In this document: positions 54,086 to 63,595 of the stretch, one piece after another
Layout: each line of letters opens with the position of its first letter
How positions within the stretch are numbered: the stretch's first letter is position 1
From: Tachypleus tridentatus
Taxonomy: Eukaryota > Arthropoda > Merostomata > Xiphosura > Limulidae
DNA: 64,000 nt
Direction of reading: 5' to 3'
Assembly: GCF_004210375.1 (NCBI RefSeq)
Contig: NC_134825.1
Span: 3,410,001 to 3,474,000, forward strand
Notes under the pieces: generated by a model
The model's input: only the letters and a program-made list of their open reading frames with translations
What the model was told of the DNA's origin: nothing
The model's database searches: none
Made by a program: the position numbers and the translations under genes

Positions 54086-54200
54086 CTTCTAATAACAGTA
54101 GATCCCATATCGATAAAACTGTGTCCCAACAAGGAAGTGATGTAAAAACACACATCACCCATGGTGTGGTGTACATCAGTGGATCAATTCCAAGTTTGGT
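54086..54200 (-). CDS. TBC-domain gene, second visible exon (TBC core)
   Basis: 115 bases between a TTGTTCTAG acceptor and a GTTTGT donor on the minus strand. The translation contains LGIDPLMYTTPWVMCVFTSL and then WDTVLSIWDLLLLEG. This is the hallmark C-lobe of a TBC Rab-GAP domain, in which a 'Y-x-x-x-W-x-x-x-x-F' helix leads into '(R/S)-x-WD-x-x-x-x-EG'. It enters in phase 0 and leaves in phase 1, agreeing with both neighbours. TBC proteins stimulate GTP hydrolysis by Rab GTPases through Arg and Gln fingers. Those residues lie in the N-terminal half of the domain, outside this window, so activity cannot be judged here. The 57-bp minisatellite begins only about 170 bases upstream of this exon. 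Confidence 0.9.
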
Positions 54201-54369
54201 CTAGAACAAAAGAAAGTAAACACGAATGTTTTCATTAACTCATACCATTTTTACACATTTTTAATAACCGGACACTGATAGTAACAAAAAAACCAAAGAT
54301 TTCTAAACGTAATGATAATTATTATATTTGAAGAAAATGCATTTTTTAACAATCACTTATCTGAAGCAT
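54201..54369 (-). other. TBC gene intron end next to minisatellite
   Basis: Short unique sequence containing the pyrimidine-rich acceptor tract of the 54086-54200 exon. The whole intron runs 54201-63525 and holds the 57-bp array, the DNA transposon and the I-like element. Confidence 0.6.
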
Positions 54370-55512
54370 GTATAATGTTATCTACATACTAGTATCACAT
54401 CATACAAGTACCAACTTGTTTTATACAATGTTGTTAACTACATACTAGTATCACACCATACAAGTACCAACTTGTTCTTAAACAATGTTGTTAAGTACAT
54501 ACTAGTATCACACCATACAAGTACCAACTTGTTCTTATATAATGTTGTTAACATTGTACACAAGTACAAACTTGTTGTTAGACAATGTTGTTAACTACAT
54601 ACTAGTATAACACCATACAAGTACCAACTTGTTCTTAGACAATGTTGTTAACTACATACTAGTATAACACCATACAAGTACCAACTTGTTCTTAGACAAT
54701 GTTGTTAACTACATACTAGTATCACACCACACAAGTACCAACTTGTTCTTAGACAATGTTGTTAACTACATACTAGTATCACACCACACAAGTACCAACT
54801 TGTTCTTAGACAATGTTGTTAACATTGGTACACAAGTACAAACTTGTTGTTAGACAATGTTGTTAACTACATACTAGTATCACACCATACAAGTACCAAC
54901 TTGTTCTTATATAATGTTGTTAACATTGGTACACAAGTACAAACTTGTTGTTAGACAATGTTGTTAACTACATACTAGTATCACACCATACAAGTACCAA
55001 CTTGTTCTTAGACAATGTTGTTAACTACATACTAGTATTACAAGTACCATACAAGTAACATTGGTAACTTGTTCTTAGACAATGTTGTTAACTACATACT
55101 AGTATCACACCATACAAGTACCAACTTGTTCTTATACAATGTTGTTAAGTACATACTAGTATCACACCATACAAGTACCAACTTGTTCTTAGACAATGTT
55201 GTTAACTATATACTAGTATTACACCACACAAGTACCAACTTGTTCTTATACAATGTTGTTAACTACATACTAGTATTACACCACACAAGTACCAACTTGT
55301 TCTTATACAATGTTGTTAACTACATACTAGTATCACACCACACAAGTACCAACTTGTTCTTAGACAATGTTGTTAACTACATACTAGTATCACACCACAC
55401 AAGTACCAACTTGTTCTTAGACAATGTTGTTAACTACATACTAGTATCACACCACACAAGTACCAACTTGTTCTTAGACAATGTTGTTAACTACATACTA
55501 GTATCACACCAC
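54370..55512. repeat. Minisatellite, 57-bp unit with 44-bp short units
   Basis: About 20 copies of a unit built from ACAATGTTGTTAACTACATA, CTAGTATCACACCATACAAG and TACCAACTTGTTCTTAG. The unit holds the small inverted repeats TACTAGTA and ACAAGT/ACTTGT. At least three copies (near 54542, 54822 and 54919) are short forms of about 44 bp with AACATTGGTACACAAGTACA replacing the ACTACATACTAGTATCACAC part, so short forms recur among long ones. The repeating open frame at 55069-55524 is an artefact of the 57-bp period. The array ends exactly where the DNA transposon's left end begins. Confidence 0.96.
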
Positions 55513-55519
55513 ATTTGGC

Positions 55520-55722
55520 AATGAAACATTGCCAAAGATTAGATCAATATCTCTTATAGTTTCTGATTTACAGCCCTGTAAAATGTAATTAATATTTTGT
55601 TATTTTTGGAGAATTTATTTTCAGGCAACTTTGGCTGCTTAAAGCTGCAAGAGTAATGGTGGTAGAAGGCTGACATTTGCTACACTGACTGAATTAATTT
55701 CACAGAATTCAAAAATGGTCTC
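55520..55722. repeat. Left terminal inverted repeat
   Basis: Starts AATGAAACATTGCCAAAGAT, contains CAACTTTGGCTGCTTAAAGC and AGTAATGGTGGTAGAAGGCT, and ends near AATTCAAAAATGGTCTC. About 203 bp and mostly identical to the complement of 57559-57762. Its outer edge forms a near-perfect hairpin (TTTGGCAATG, AAA, CATTGCCAAA at 55514-55536) that the right end lacks. Confidence 0.88.
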
Positions 55723-56037
55723 TTAAATAATAAAGTTGTAAGAAACAAGAAAGAATTAATTCATTTCTGAACAAGTTTATTGACATAACTAGTTAGATCA
55801 CATGGCAATGCAAATATATTGTGTATGTATTACAGTTATGCAGATATGGCTGAATTTAAGATTCATAGTATAATAAATACAAAGGTAAATCAAACACAAA
55901 AAGGACAGTGCAACAACAGGGGATAACTGAGAAAGATTATAGTCACACAAAACTGAAATAATCGTGACAATGCAATGTTTCAAAAACTGCTTTGGCGATA
56001 AATTAGCCTTAGCAACATCAAATAAACAGTACTTTGT

Positions 56038-57105
56038 TCAGACAGCTTGAATAAATTTCTGAAATTTGAGTTTAATTATGTTGAGATCACTTTGACTTAG
56101 AACATAGTGGCGAGCACTACTGCCTTCACGGTAGGTGCACTTATCAGACAAAGAATATGTTGGAAAGGAATCCAGTTTCATCTTTATATGACCTTGCAGG
56201 CCATGAGAACAGTTCGTTTCTTGATTTCTTCATAAATGACACCAACACAACGGAATGTTCATCTGATCTTTTATGTTTCCCACATACCATTCATGATTGT
56301 ATATGCATGCCAGATATTTCCCTGGCTGATAATTGTCATTGTTATCATTAGACTCTATTTGAGCTGCTGCAGCATCACTTTCACTGCTACTACCAACAGT
56401 TACAACTGTGTATACATCATCACCTTATCATATAGAATTTGTTGGTAGAGTCAGGAATAAAGCTATGATGTGACCTAATACCTGACACAGTTTTGTGGTT
56501 TTCATAGCACTCAAGTAAATCAAACTTTACACAATTCTGCAGGACTTATTCCTGATTGACAAGAAAGAACTGAATGCCCTGAACGTGGTCCTTTGCCAAA
56601 AGGTACATATCAGAGACACTTAATATTTGATTATTTACAGGCAATTGAAGGCTTGCACGAGCCACTGGCCTCTTCACCTTACCCCCCATCTCCATCACAT
56701 GGACTTTTCCCATGACTAGTGGCAAACAAATGCCATTCAGTGGACAACTGATAATCTTCAAAATAGTAGCATAGATTTGCAAGATTTTTAAATTTCTTGT
56801 ATTGTGAAGCTGCACCATTGTTGAAATAAATCATCTTTTCTGTGTTTGGATATTTCTGTTTAACATGGCCTTGTACTGTGGTAATGAAAGCATGAACAGC
56901 TACTGTGTCATGTTTCAGAGAATCTGACAGAACACACATGCTAATAACACTGATATCTTCTGACTTTGATTCTCTGAAGTACATTACAAAAGGGTGCAGT
57001 GTTGCCTGAGAATTATCCCAGTTGTGCCCTGCACAGCATCCTGAACTATAAAGCTATAGTTTTCAGCATAGTCTAATAACATTATAGCTGTGAATATCAT
57101 GTTCA
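56038..57105 (-). pseudogene. Transposase-like protein remnant, frameshifted
   Basis: Minus-strand segments in order: LLDYAENYSFIVQDAVQG; after a frame change, ATLHPFVMYFRESKSED, VISMCVLSDSLKHDTVAV, a YFNNGAASQYKKFKNLANLC block, STEWHLFATSHGKSPCDG and VKRPVARASLQLP. After further breaks come GKYLACIYNHEWYVGNI, SWPARS, IPFQHILCLISAPTVK and a last segment ending FQKFIQAV plus TGA at 56038. This matches a family of uncharacterised transposase-like proteins that I remember from many invertebrates, in which the middle block usually reads DGAAxQYK. Here the Asp is Asn. It is broken by at least three frameshifts or stops and lacks the N-terminal part. The fold is presumably RNase H-like (inference from the motif pattern). 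Confidence 0.65.
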
Positions 57106-57558
57106 GAGATTTAAGAATATATGGTAAAGGCTGATTAGAATGTTTCAATGGTATTCATAAATTATTTCAAAATTGTATGGATATATTTTCACACAGTAAC
57201 ACACCTGAACTGAATTTTTTAAAATAAAAAACGTATGGTCAGAGGACACATTTTAACTCAAAAAGTAGGTTGAACACTATCTTGATTTTTTTTATAGATC
57301 ATATTCAGAGATGTAAGAATATATGGTAAAAATCTGAACTACATTTTTTTACAGGAGATATAATAGACTTTTAACTACAACAATTGCTGATTTATCAACT
57401 GATATGTCATAGGAAATTTGAAAAAAACATTAGCTTTGTATCATATTAAGTCTTAGAGCTCTGGCTTATTAAATAAACTAATGTTTTTTTACAATTTTGG
57501 GTTTTCAGGTGAGTTTACAGCCTCAGTATGCAAATCCTAAGAGAGATAAACTTGGTTT

Positions 57559-57762
57559 GAGACCATTTTTGAATTCTGTGGGATTAATTCAGTCAGTGTA
57601 GCATATTTCAGCCTTCTACCACCATTACTCTTGTAGCTTTAAGCAGCCAAAGTTGCCCAAAAATGAATTTGCCAAAAATAACAAAAAAACTAATTAAATT
57701 TGACAGAGCTGTAAATCAGAAACTATTAGAGATATTGATCTAATCTTTGGTAATGTTTCATT
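57559..57762. repeat. Right terminal inverted repeat
   Basis: Reads GAGACCATTTTTGAATTCTG on its inner side and AATCTTTGGTAATGTTTCATT (in two parts, AATCTTTGG and TAATGTTTCATT) at its outer side. It is the complement of the left TIR with scattered substitutions and a few indels. Confidence 0.88.
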
Positions 57763-57769
57763 ATATGGG

Positions 57770-58624
57770 TTAATTTTTTCAAGGCATTCTCAGGGTGTTA
57801 CCTGGAAATTTTTCCAAAATCTGGATGATTTGACATGGAATGACCCAAAACCGGTAATCTGACCAAACATGAAAACTTTTTACCACTGCATGGGAGTATG
57901 AGCACCGACCCACATGCACACGTCTCACGTCAGTGGGAGGTTTTATAGTAACACTGCAAATATTTATCAAGTTTTCCTGATATAGTACTTAAATATATGA
58001 TACATTAAATTATCATTTAACAAGAATTTATTTACTTGTTTACTGGTTTAAATTTGTTGTTTTTTTTTTACAAAGGTTCATGGTTAACAGTGAGTGCTGT
58101 ATTCTTAGCAACCTTTACATGTCACAACTTATTACTTATTATCAATAAAACATTCTACATAGTATTAATAGCAATGTATAATATCAGTATTATGTCTTAT
58201 ACAAGTTTTCCTTCACTGTCACTAGGGTTATTCTACCTGTCAGTGATCCCAGTTGAGGATGTACTATGCACCATGATGTTGTGTGTTACACTCAATGCTT
58301 AGCTACATATATTTTGTTTTATAAAGAAATAAAACAAAATTACTGATAAATTATTAGTTTGTATAATTTTACTTATTTTTGATAATTAACTGAATGAACA
58401 TAAGTAAAGCTAAGTAAAAATAGAAAATCTCTTCAACACTGTGCAGAATTATTCTACCATTGAAGTGTCAGAACCAAAATATCAAACTGTTCATCTTCAT
58501 TTTGGCACCTTTTAAATATTTGATAATATACAAATATGTCAGTAATATATATATAGGGTCTTAGTTATTCCTTTTATGACTACTGACATGGCTATAATTT
58601 CATTAATGAACTAGTTTTTGTGAT
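57770..58624. other. Intron sequence between two mobile elements
   Basis: AT-rich. The open frame at 58036-58302 is hydrophobic but shows no recognisable family or splice context. The minus-strand frame at 57779-57970 overlaps the possible outer extension of the transposon's right end. No gene called. Confidence 0.45.
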
Positions 58625-58636
58625 AAAAATAATGAA
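58625..58636. repeat. Target-site duplication, 3' side of I-like element
   Basis: AAAAATAATGAA, identical to 62681-62692. Confidence 0.9.
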
Positions 58637-58984
58637 TGGTTGGTTGGTTGGTTGATTTGGTGTTTTATGGCACAAAGTAGCTAGACTATCTGCAGTTTTA
58701 AAAGACATGCAGCAAAATTGTAATAATAACTCACCAAAATGACTAACGCGTAGTTTGAACAGTAGCGTTAGTCACCTAAAGTTGGACTTTCCAGTCCTGG
58801 TTTAGAGTTATTTGACATTACAGCCTTTTCTAATTTTAAATTGAACTAGATGGACTGTGTTTCTTAAAAGGAAAACACATTAAAAAATGTCTAATGTATA
58901 AATTAAAAAAACTAAAATGGCATTAAAAAGATTGATGACCTTTAAAAAACTAAAAACACTACCAAGGTGGACAGTGTCACGATC

Positions 58985-61655
58985 ACCAATAACACGTTAC
59001 GGACAAACATTGGGATAGGACACGTCTAAAATGGTGTCGTTGTTGAGAGTCGTAAAGATGGCAAGAAACTAAAATGTGGTTTATTGTAACAGAAGCTGTA
59101 GAAGACATTCTGCGTGCAACCACAGAACTACAACAAACCATGGTCATCTGATTTCGAACCATCTGTTTAAAAAGAAATGGAAGGATGATTCAAAAGATGT
59201 TCAGCAAATAACAGACAGTATTTCCATTCAGAAGTGTCTGCTTTTCTCAGATGACTTAAGGATACATCACATTTGGGGACTGTAATAAATAAGCCATGGG
59301 GGTATGGGCTGACCAGTGGATACAGCAATGTTATCCAAGGACAGACCTAATTCATCCAACTGCACCTGGATACGACGGCCAAAAGGAGCAATGGCAGGTC
59401 GTCTGTTTTGAAAAAGCATGACCCACTGAGGAAACAAAACACAACCCCATGTGGTATGCTTTTGTAAGGAACAAAGTTTTGAAGCATACAGTAAAGACAG
59501 TTGCAAATGGCGAAAATGCATAGAAGGTTCATGAGACTCTGTGTATAAGCGCTGAACTGGGGAAGTGTATAAAGCCCCAGTGCAGAGCTTAAGTCCCTGA
59601 TGATGAATGGGGTCCAGGATCTTTAAGGCCGAGGTTTTGGTAGAGCCATAGACCAGTGATCCATAGTCTAATTTTGACTGAATATGACAAGATACATCTT
59701 TAGCATAAAACATCGATCCACTCCCCAAGAGGTGGAAGAGAGGACATGGAGGATGTACAGTGCTTCTGTACATTTGACCCATAGCTGCTTCATGTATGGT
59801 ATAAAAGTCAGCTTAAAGTCAAAGATAAGCCTCAAGAGCTTTGCCAAAGGTAGCACAGCTTCACAGATACGAAGTTTATGATCAGGGTGAATACGTTGTT
59901 GGCAGCAAAGATGCATGCAAATGGTTTTAGAGAGAAAGAATTTAAAGTCGTCTGCTATGGTCCACTTCAGTAAATGATTGAGGGCAGTCTGTAGTTACTG
60001 CTCAGAAAAAGTCATGGTCGATGACCGACACGAGGTGTGAAAGTCACTGACATACAGCCCGTTTGCAACAGTAAGAGGGAGTTGTTCAGTGTTGGCATTA
60101 ATCTTTAAACTGAAAAGTGTGACACTCAAAACACAGCCCTGAGGGACTCTAAGTTCCTGTAGAAAAGAATGGAAAAGTGTCAAACCCACACAAACTTAGA
60201 ATCACCTGTCCATCAAAAATTCTTTAATAAAAATGAGCAAATGGTCACATAACCCATATAAATGTAGGTCTCACAAAATACCATAACTCCATATTGTGCA
60301 TATTTGTGTGTGTTTTCCTATGGCAAAGCCACATCGGGCTATCTGCTGAGCCCACCGAGGGGAATCGAACCCCTAATTTTAGTGTTGTTAATCTGTAGAC
60401 TTACCGCTGTAATAGATATTGATACAAGATGTTGTCATTTGAGAAAGACTTCTCTAAATGACATTTCAAGTCGATTCAGGTGGTCCACTTTGGAGAGCTG
60501 TCGTCAGAACCCACACCGAGAAGGCAAAAGGAGGTTGTTTAATTTGAGGAACCAAACAAGACAAGCATTAACCATCAACTCTAAGGTATCACAGAGACAG
60601 CTCATCAAAGCAATTGGATGGTAGTTTGAAGGAATGTTGGGATCCTTCCCAGGTTTAGAGAAATGTAGGACAATAGCCTGGTGCCAGGTATCAGGAAAAC
60701 CATTCTCCTGCCAGATCCAGTTAAAAACAATCAGAAGAATAGCAAGAGAAGCAGGAGATAGATGGCACAGCATTTCATAGTGTACATATCATCAGGTCCA
60801 ACTAATGTATTGCCAGACCAATGACAGGCCAGTTTGTGTTCCACCAGTGTAAAAAGACGATTATAGTCACAGAGACAATCAGCTTGAAAGGAAAGAGGTG
60901 ATCACTCTGCCCAAGTCTTGATGGCCAAAATGGTGGAGGAAGAAGCAGAAGTGCTAGATACCCAGCAAAAGCTTTCACCAAGAGTATCGGCGATGCTACG
61001 GGTGTCAGCTACTTCCTGGCCAGAGAGCAAGATCAAGACGGGGACAGAATTATATTGCTCATTGACCTTTCAAATCTTGTCCCATATGACTTTGGAACTG
61101 GTGGTGAAGATATGCTTGTTGTGAACTTAATCCAAGATTCCTTCTTCTTTGACGTTTTACCCATCAAGCATGTGCATGGGCCTGCTGGAAAGCGATGCAG
61201 TTCGAAAGTGTGGGACATCTACAGAAAGTATCCCAGGCCCATTTTTGAGCTTTCCATGCCATGTGGCAGGCAGAATTCCACCACGGATGAGGATATCGTG
61301 GAAAATGCATTGAGGTTTTAGGAATACATTGAGCAACTGCTTGTATAATACAGTCAGTTACTGTTGCCACACAGTTATCTATTGATGGCTTACAGACAAT
61401 AGCAGGACCCAGTTCTGCAAGAGTAGTGAAAGAGGGCCAGTTTGCGTGATCTAGCTTCCACCAGGGCACACAGGTTGGGTGGCATCGGCCACGATTAGTC
61501 TCTCTCAAAATTACAGAAAAATGATCACTGCCTCATGGATTATTGTCAACACTCCATGAAAAATGGGAGAATAGTGAAGGGGAGCAGTAAAAGACTGACC
61601 AGGTGCATGAAAATAAATAGAACAGCCAGTACTGAAAAGAGAAAGGTTGTGATCA
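58985..61655 (-). pseudogene. ORF2 (endonuclease-RT-RNase H) remnant of I-like element
   Basis: Minus-strand order: the tail of an AP-endonuclease domain (STGCSIYFHAPGQSFTA, then FSHFSWSVDNNP and GSDHFSVIL); the linker with PHPWWNSACHMAWKAQK; RT motifs including FPDTWHQAIVLHFSKPGKDP, NYHPIALMSCLCDTLE and LPSRCGF; then after a nested SINE, ELRVPQGCVLSVTLF and NGLYVSDF; then LDYGSLVYGS and SPVQRLYTESHEPS of the C-terminal region. An RNase H start (TDGSKSDDHG) jumps to a late segment (TINHILVSCHLYD). Motif C reads YVSDF where YVDDF is expected, and motif A (the F-D-L-x-K-A-Y-D type) is missing at the SINE. The element cannot encode an active RT. Confidence 0.85.
60305..60411 (-). mobile_element. 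SINE-B copy nested in the RT region
   Basis: The plus strand reads GTGTGTGTTTTCCTATGGCA, AAGCCACATCGGGCTATCTG, CCACCGAGGGGAATCGAACC, CCTAATTTTAGTGTTGTTAA and GTAGACTTACCGCTGT, the best-preserved SINE-B here, in the same orientation as its host element. Host RT sequence resumes on both sides (LVSIS to the right in plus coordinates, QYG to the left), with about 11 codons of host missing at the joint. No clean target-site duplication is visible, so deletion accompanied or followed insertion. Confidence 0.85.
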
Positions 61656-61659
61656 GAAG

Positions 61660-62234
61660 TTTGGAATGTATGGCCATACCCTGCAATTAAGATAACCTGC
61701 CTTGATGGTGGCAGGTGGACGTGGTGATGTAAATGTCAGAATGAAGACATTGGTCGGCATTGTAATTCCATCTTTGCGAATGGAGATATGTCTCACTGCA
61801 GAAACTCCTTGGGTGGAGAAACCAGCAAGAATCTATGACTCTGGTATGTTCTTCAAATCCCTCACAAAAATAACTCCTCATGATGAATTCAAAGCAGCAT
61901 GAGATGTAACCTCAATAGGTATATCCCCAATTGCTCTTGAATGCAAGAGGAGTTCACTGTGTTGAGATTTGAATGTTTCCACCAATATGTCACCAGAGTG
62001 AAGCTTCTTTACTGACTTTGAAGAGCCAGCAAGTCCTTCTAGTCCCTTTTGAATAATAATAAAAAAAGGGAGATATTTGCCCTAATGGTTTGTCTGAAAG
62101 AGAATGTAGTATAGGAAAATGAGGTATGATGTTACACATGTTGAAGATTGCTGCTCAGTATCTTCAAGACATGGTCGTTCACCTATGGTCTGTTTTTTCA
62201 CTATTTTAGTTAAACTTTTATTTGAAGGATCCAT
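61660..62234 (-). pseudogene. ORF1 (gag-like) remnant of I-like element
   Basis: Starts at an ATG (62232-62234) with MDPSNKSLTKIVKKQ. After frameshifts it gives SVKKLHSGDILVETF, ELLLHSRAIGDIPIEVTSHA, GVIFVRDLKN, RHISIRKDGITMPTNVFILT and IKAGYLNCRVWPYIPN. In intact relatives this last motif leads into CCHC zinc knuckles (FKCQRFGH-like). Here the frame stops abruptly and the knuckles are gone. ORF1 proteins of this class bind nucleic acid as chaperones. Two in-frame stops (TGA, TAG) are explained by single transitions. Confidence 0.8.
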
Positions 62235-62680
62235 AATAAAAAAAAAAGAAGAAAATCCCAGTACCCACTGACCCCACCCACCATGAAGCCCTAAAAGGTG
62301 ACACACTACAATGTTAAACAAGGAAACTGCAGCAATGCCAGGCTTTTGTGAACACTATACCCCAACATCAGCATCAGATACAATGTCCATACCTGTTGAT
62401 AACATCCAACACTGGTACTTGGTTGACCCTAGCCCAAGTGGACCAGCTGAAAGACCCAAGAGGGGCAACCCCCAAGCCACCCATCTACAGGAATTCAAGA
62501 CCAAAGTGGTGTGTTAGGGTTGGACCCCTCAACCACCAGGAACCTCTCCTCCCCTTCACAGGTCACCACACACAGCAAACATGTGGGTAGATGTTTAGAT
62601 CCCAGAGGAGGTAAACTGAAAGAACAGAACCTTCTCTGGGAGGTCCCCTTACCACGTACAGGAACCCATACAGAGAGGGA

Positions 62681-62692
62681 AAAAATAATGAA
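62681..62692. repeat. Target-site duplication, 5' side of I-like element
   Basis: AAAAATAATGAA, identical to 58625-58636. Confidence 0.9.
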
Positions 62693-63525
62693 ATAGCCTT
62701 CGTCTAAATAATAATTTGTTAAGGGCTTTTACACAGTACTAGAATGATTCTTCAAGACCTAGTTTTAGGAGGATAAAACAGAGCATTTTTCAAAGTCTTT
62801 ATACTATGTTCAAGTCTAGCTACTATTTATTTATTTAACCTATTATGGTTGTCTTCATACTCCCATGACAATTAATGGTAGGAGAAAAGGAGAGAGAGAG
62901 AGATATGCTTATGAATCATATATATGCCATACTGGCATGCTAATATGCCAGAATTAATAAGTATGCAATGTTTGGTGCTAATATTTTTTTCCTAACTGTA
63001 TTCTAGAAACATCACTGAATTATATTAAATTCATTAACTTTTTAAAATTTTTCTTGAAGAAACATTTCTTATATATATAGCATATTTTTCTTTTTTCTAA
63101 AGTGTACTAATTGTAATCAGCACTATTTGTAGAAATACTTATCACTAAACACAAAAATAATCCAACAATCATCTGGTCACAAGGTATCTTCCACAGCCTT
63201 CTAGTGGGAAATACAGTTGAAACATTTTCATCATGTGGTAATGTAATTTCTTTTCTGGTTACTAACATAATAATAATGACTTCTATTACCTAGCTAGACC
63301 CTAGAATAACCAGCTGATAAATACTCCAAGACAGATGTGAAGAAATAACACAGAATTATTTCTCCATCTCTCCCTCACATAAATATATGTTTCCATAACA
63401 TGTACCAGATTTCCCACATCCAATATTTCATGTATTTTATCTACAGATTACACAAAACAAACAAATTTTTAACCCAATAAGCCTAAAGTAAGGAGAAAAT
63501 GTTAAATGGATGGTGTGGTACTTAC
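62693..63525 (-). other. TBC gene intron, unassigned part
   Basis: AT-rich, with a short (AG)n run at about 62891-62903. No exon or repeat recognised. Confidence 0.55.
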
Positions 63526-63595
63526 CAGATGATGATGAATATTTGGTAAATGACGATCCAATATTTTGTCAAACACCTTAGCATGGCTTTGCACT
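63526..63595 (-). CDS. TBC-domain gene, first visible exon (TBC middle part)
   Basis: A 70-base exon with a TACTTTCAG acceptor and a GTAAGT donor on the minus strand. Reading from its second base gives VQSHAKVFDKILDRHLPNIHHHL, matched here in two parts: VQSHAKVFDKILDR resembles the 'ea-FwlLv-ll-k' helix before the TBC C-lobe, and HLPNIHHHL resembles the 'hlP-L-kHL' turn that precedes 'xxgI-p-lY'. It ends in phase 0 and joins directly to TKLGIDP of the 54086-54200 exon. The intron between them is about 9.3 kb and swollen by mobile elements. The catalytic N-terminal TBC motifs must be encoded beyond position 64000. Confidence 0.82.

Larger units (their letters stand above)
55514..57769 (-). mobile_element. 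DNA transposon with long terminal inverted repeats, non-autonomous
   Basis: Two long inverted repeats (55520-55722 and 57559-57762) enclose about 1.8 kb that carries, on the minus strand, pieces of a transposase-like protein. The right end is followed by TTAA (57770-57773, in ATATGGGTTAATT). The left end instead joins the 57-bp minisatellite and shows no TTAA, so the target-site duplication cannot be confirmed. Sequence further right (GATTTGACATGGAATGACCC at about 57829) resembles transposon end sequence, so the right TIR may extend to about 57850 with the left counterpart lost. The superfamily is undetermined. A TTAA target would suit piggyBac or Kolobok. Confidence 0.75.
58637..62680 (-). 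mobile_element. I/Nimb-like non-LTR retrotransposon, both ends intact, internally deleted
   Basis: A 4.04-kb element on the minus strand, bounded by a perfect 12-bp target-site duplication. Its 5' end (near 62680) is a non-AT-rich untranslated leader. Its 3' end is CACCAAATCAACCAACCAAC with a short CAAC-type tail instead of poly(A). Coding remnants follow the order gag-like ORF1, endonuclease end, reverse transcriptase, RNase H. EN-RT-RNH order with this RT type is characteristic of the I superfamily. At least two internal deletions, one SINE insertion and many stops make it inactive. It lies in a 9.3-kb TBC-gene intron in the same orientation as the gene. Confidence 0.9.

Noticed and set aside
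55069..55524. 151-codon repeat protein
   Set aside because: A translation of the second 57-bp minisatellite that ends where the array meets the transposon.
58036..58302. Hydrophobic 88-codon frame
   Set aside because: No start context, no family resemblance and no splice signals. It lies between two mobile elements in an intron.
59076..59285. Plus-strand 69-codon frame
   Set aside because: Antisense to the RNase H remnant of the same retrotransposon.
62311..62696. Plus-strand open frames with Pro-rich translation
   Set aside because: They lie antisense in the 5' untranslated leader of the I-like retrotransposon.
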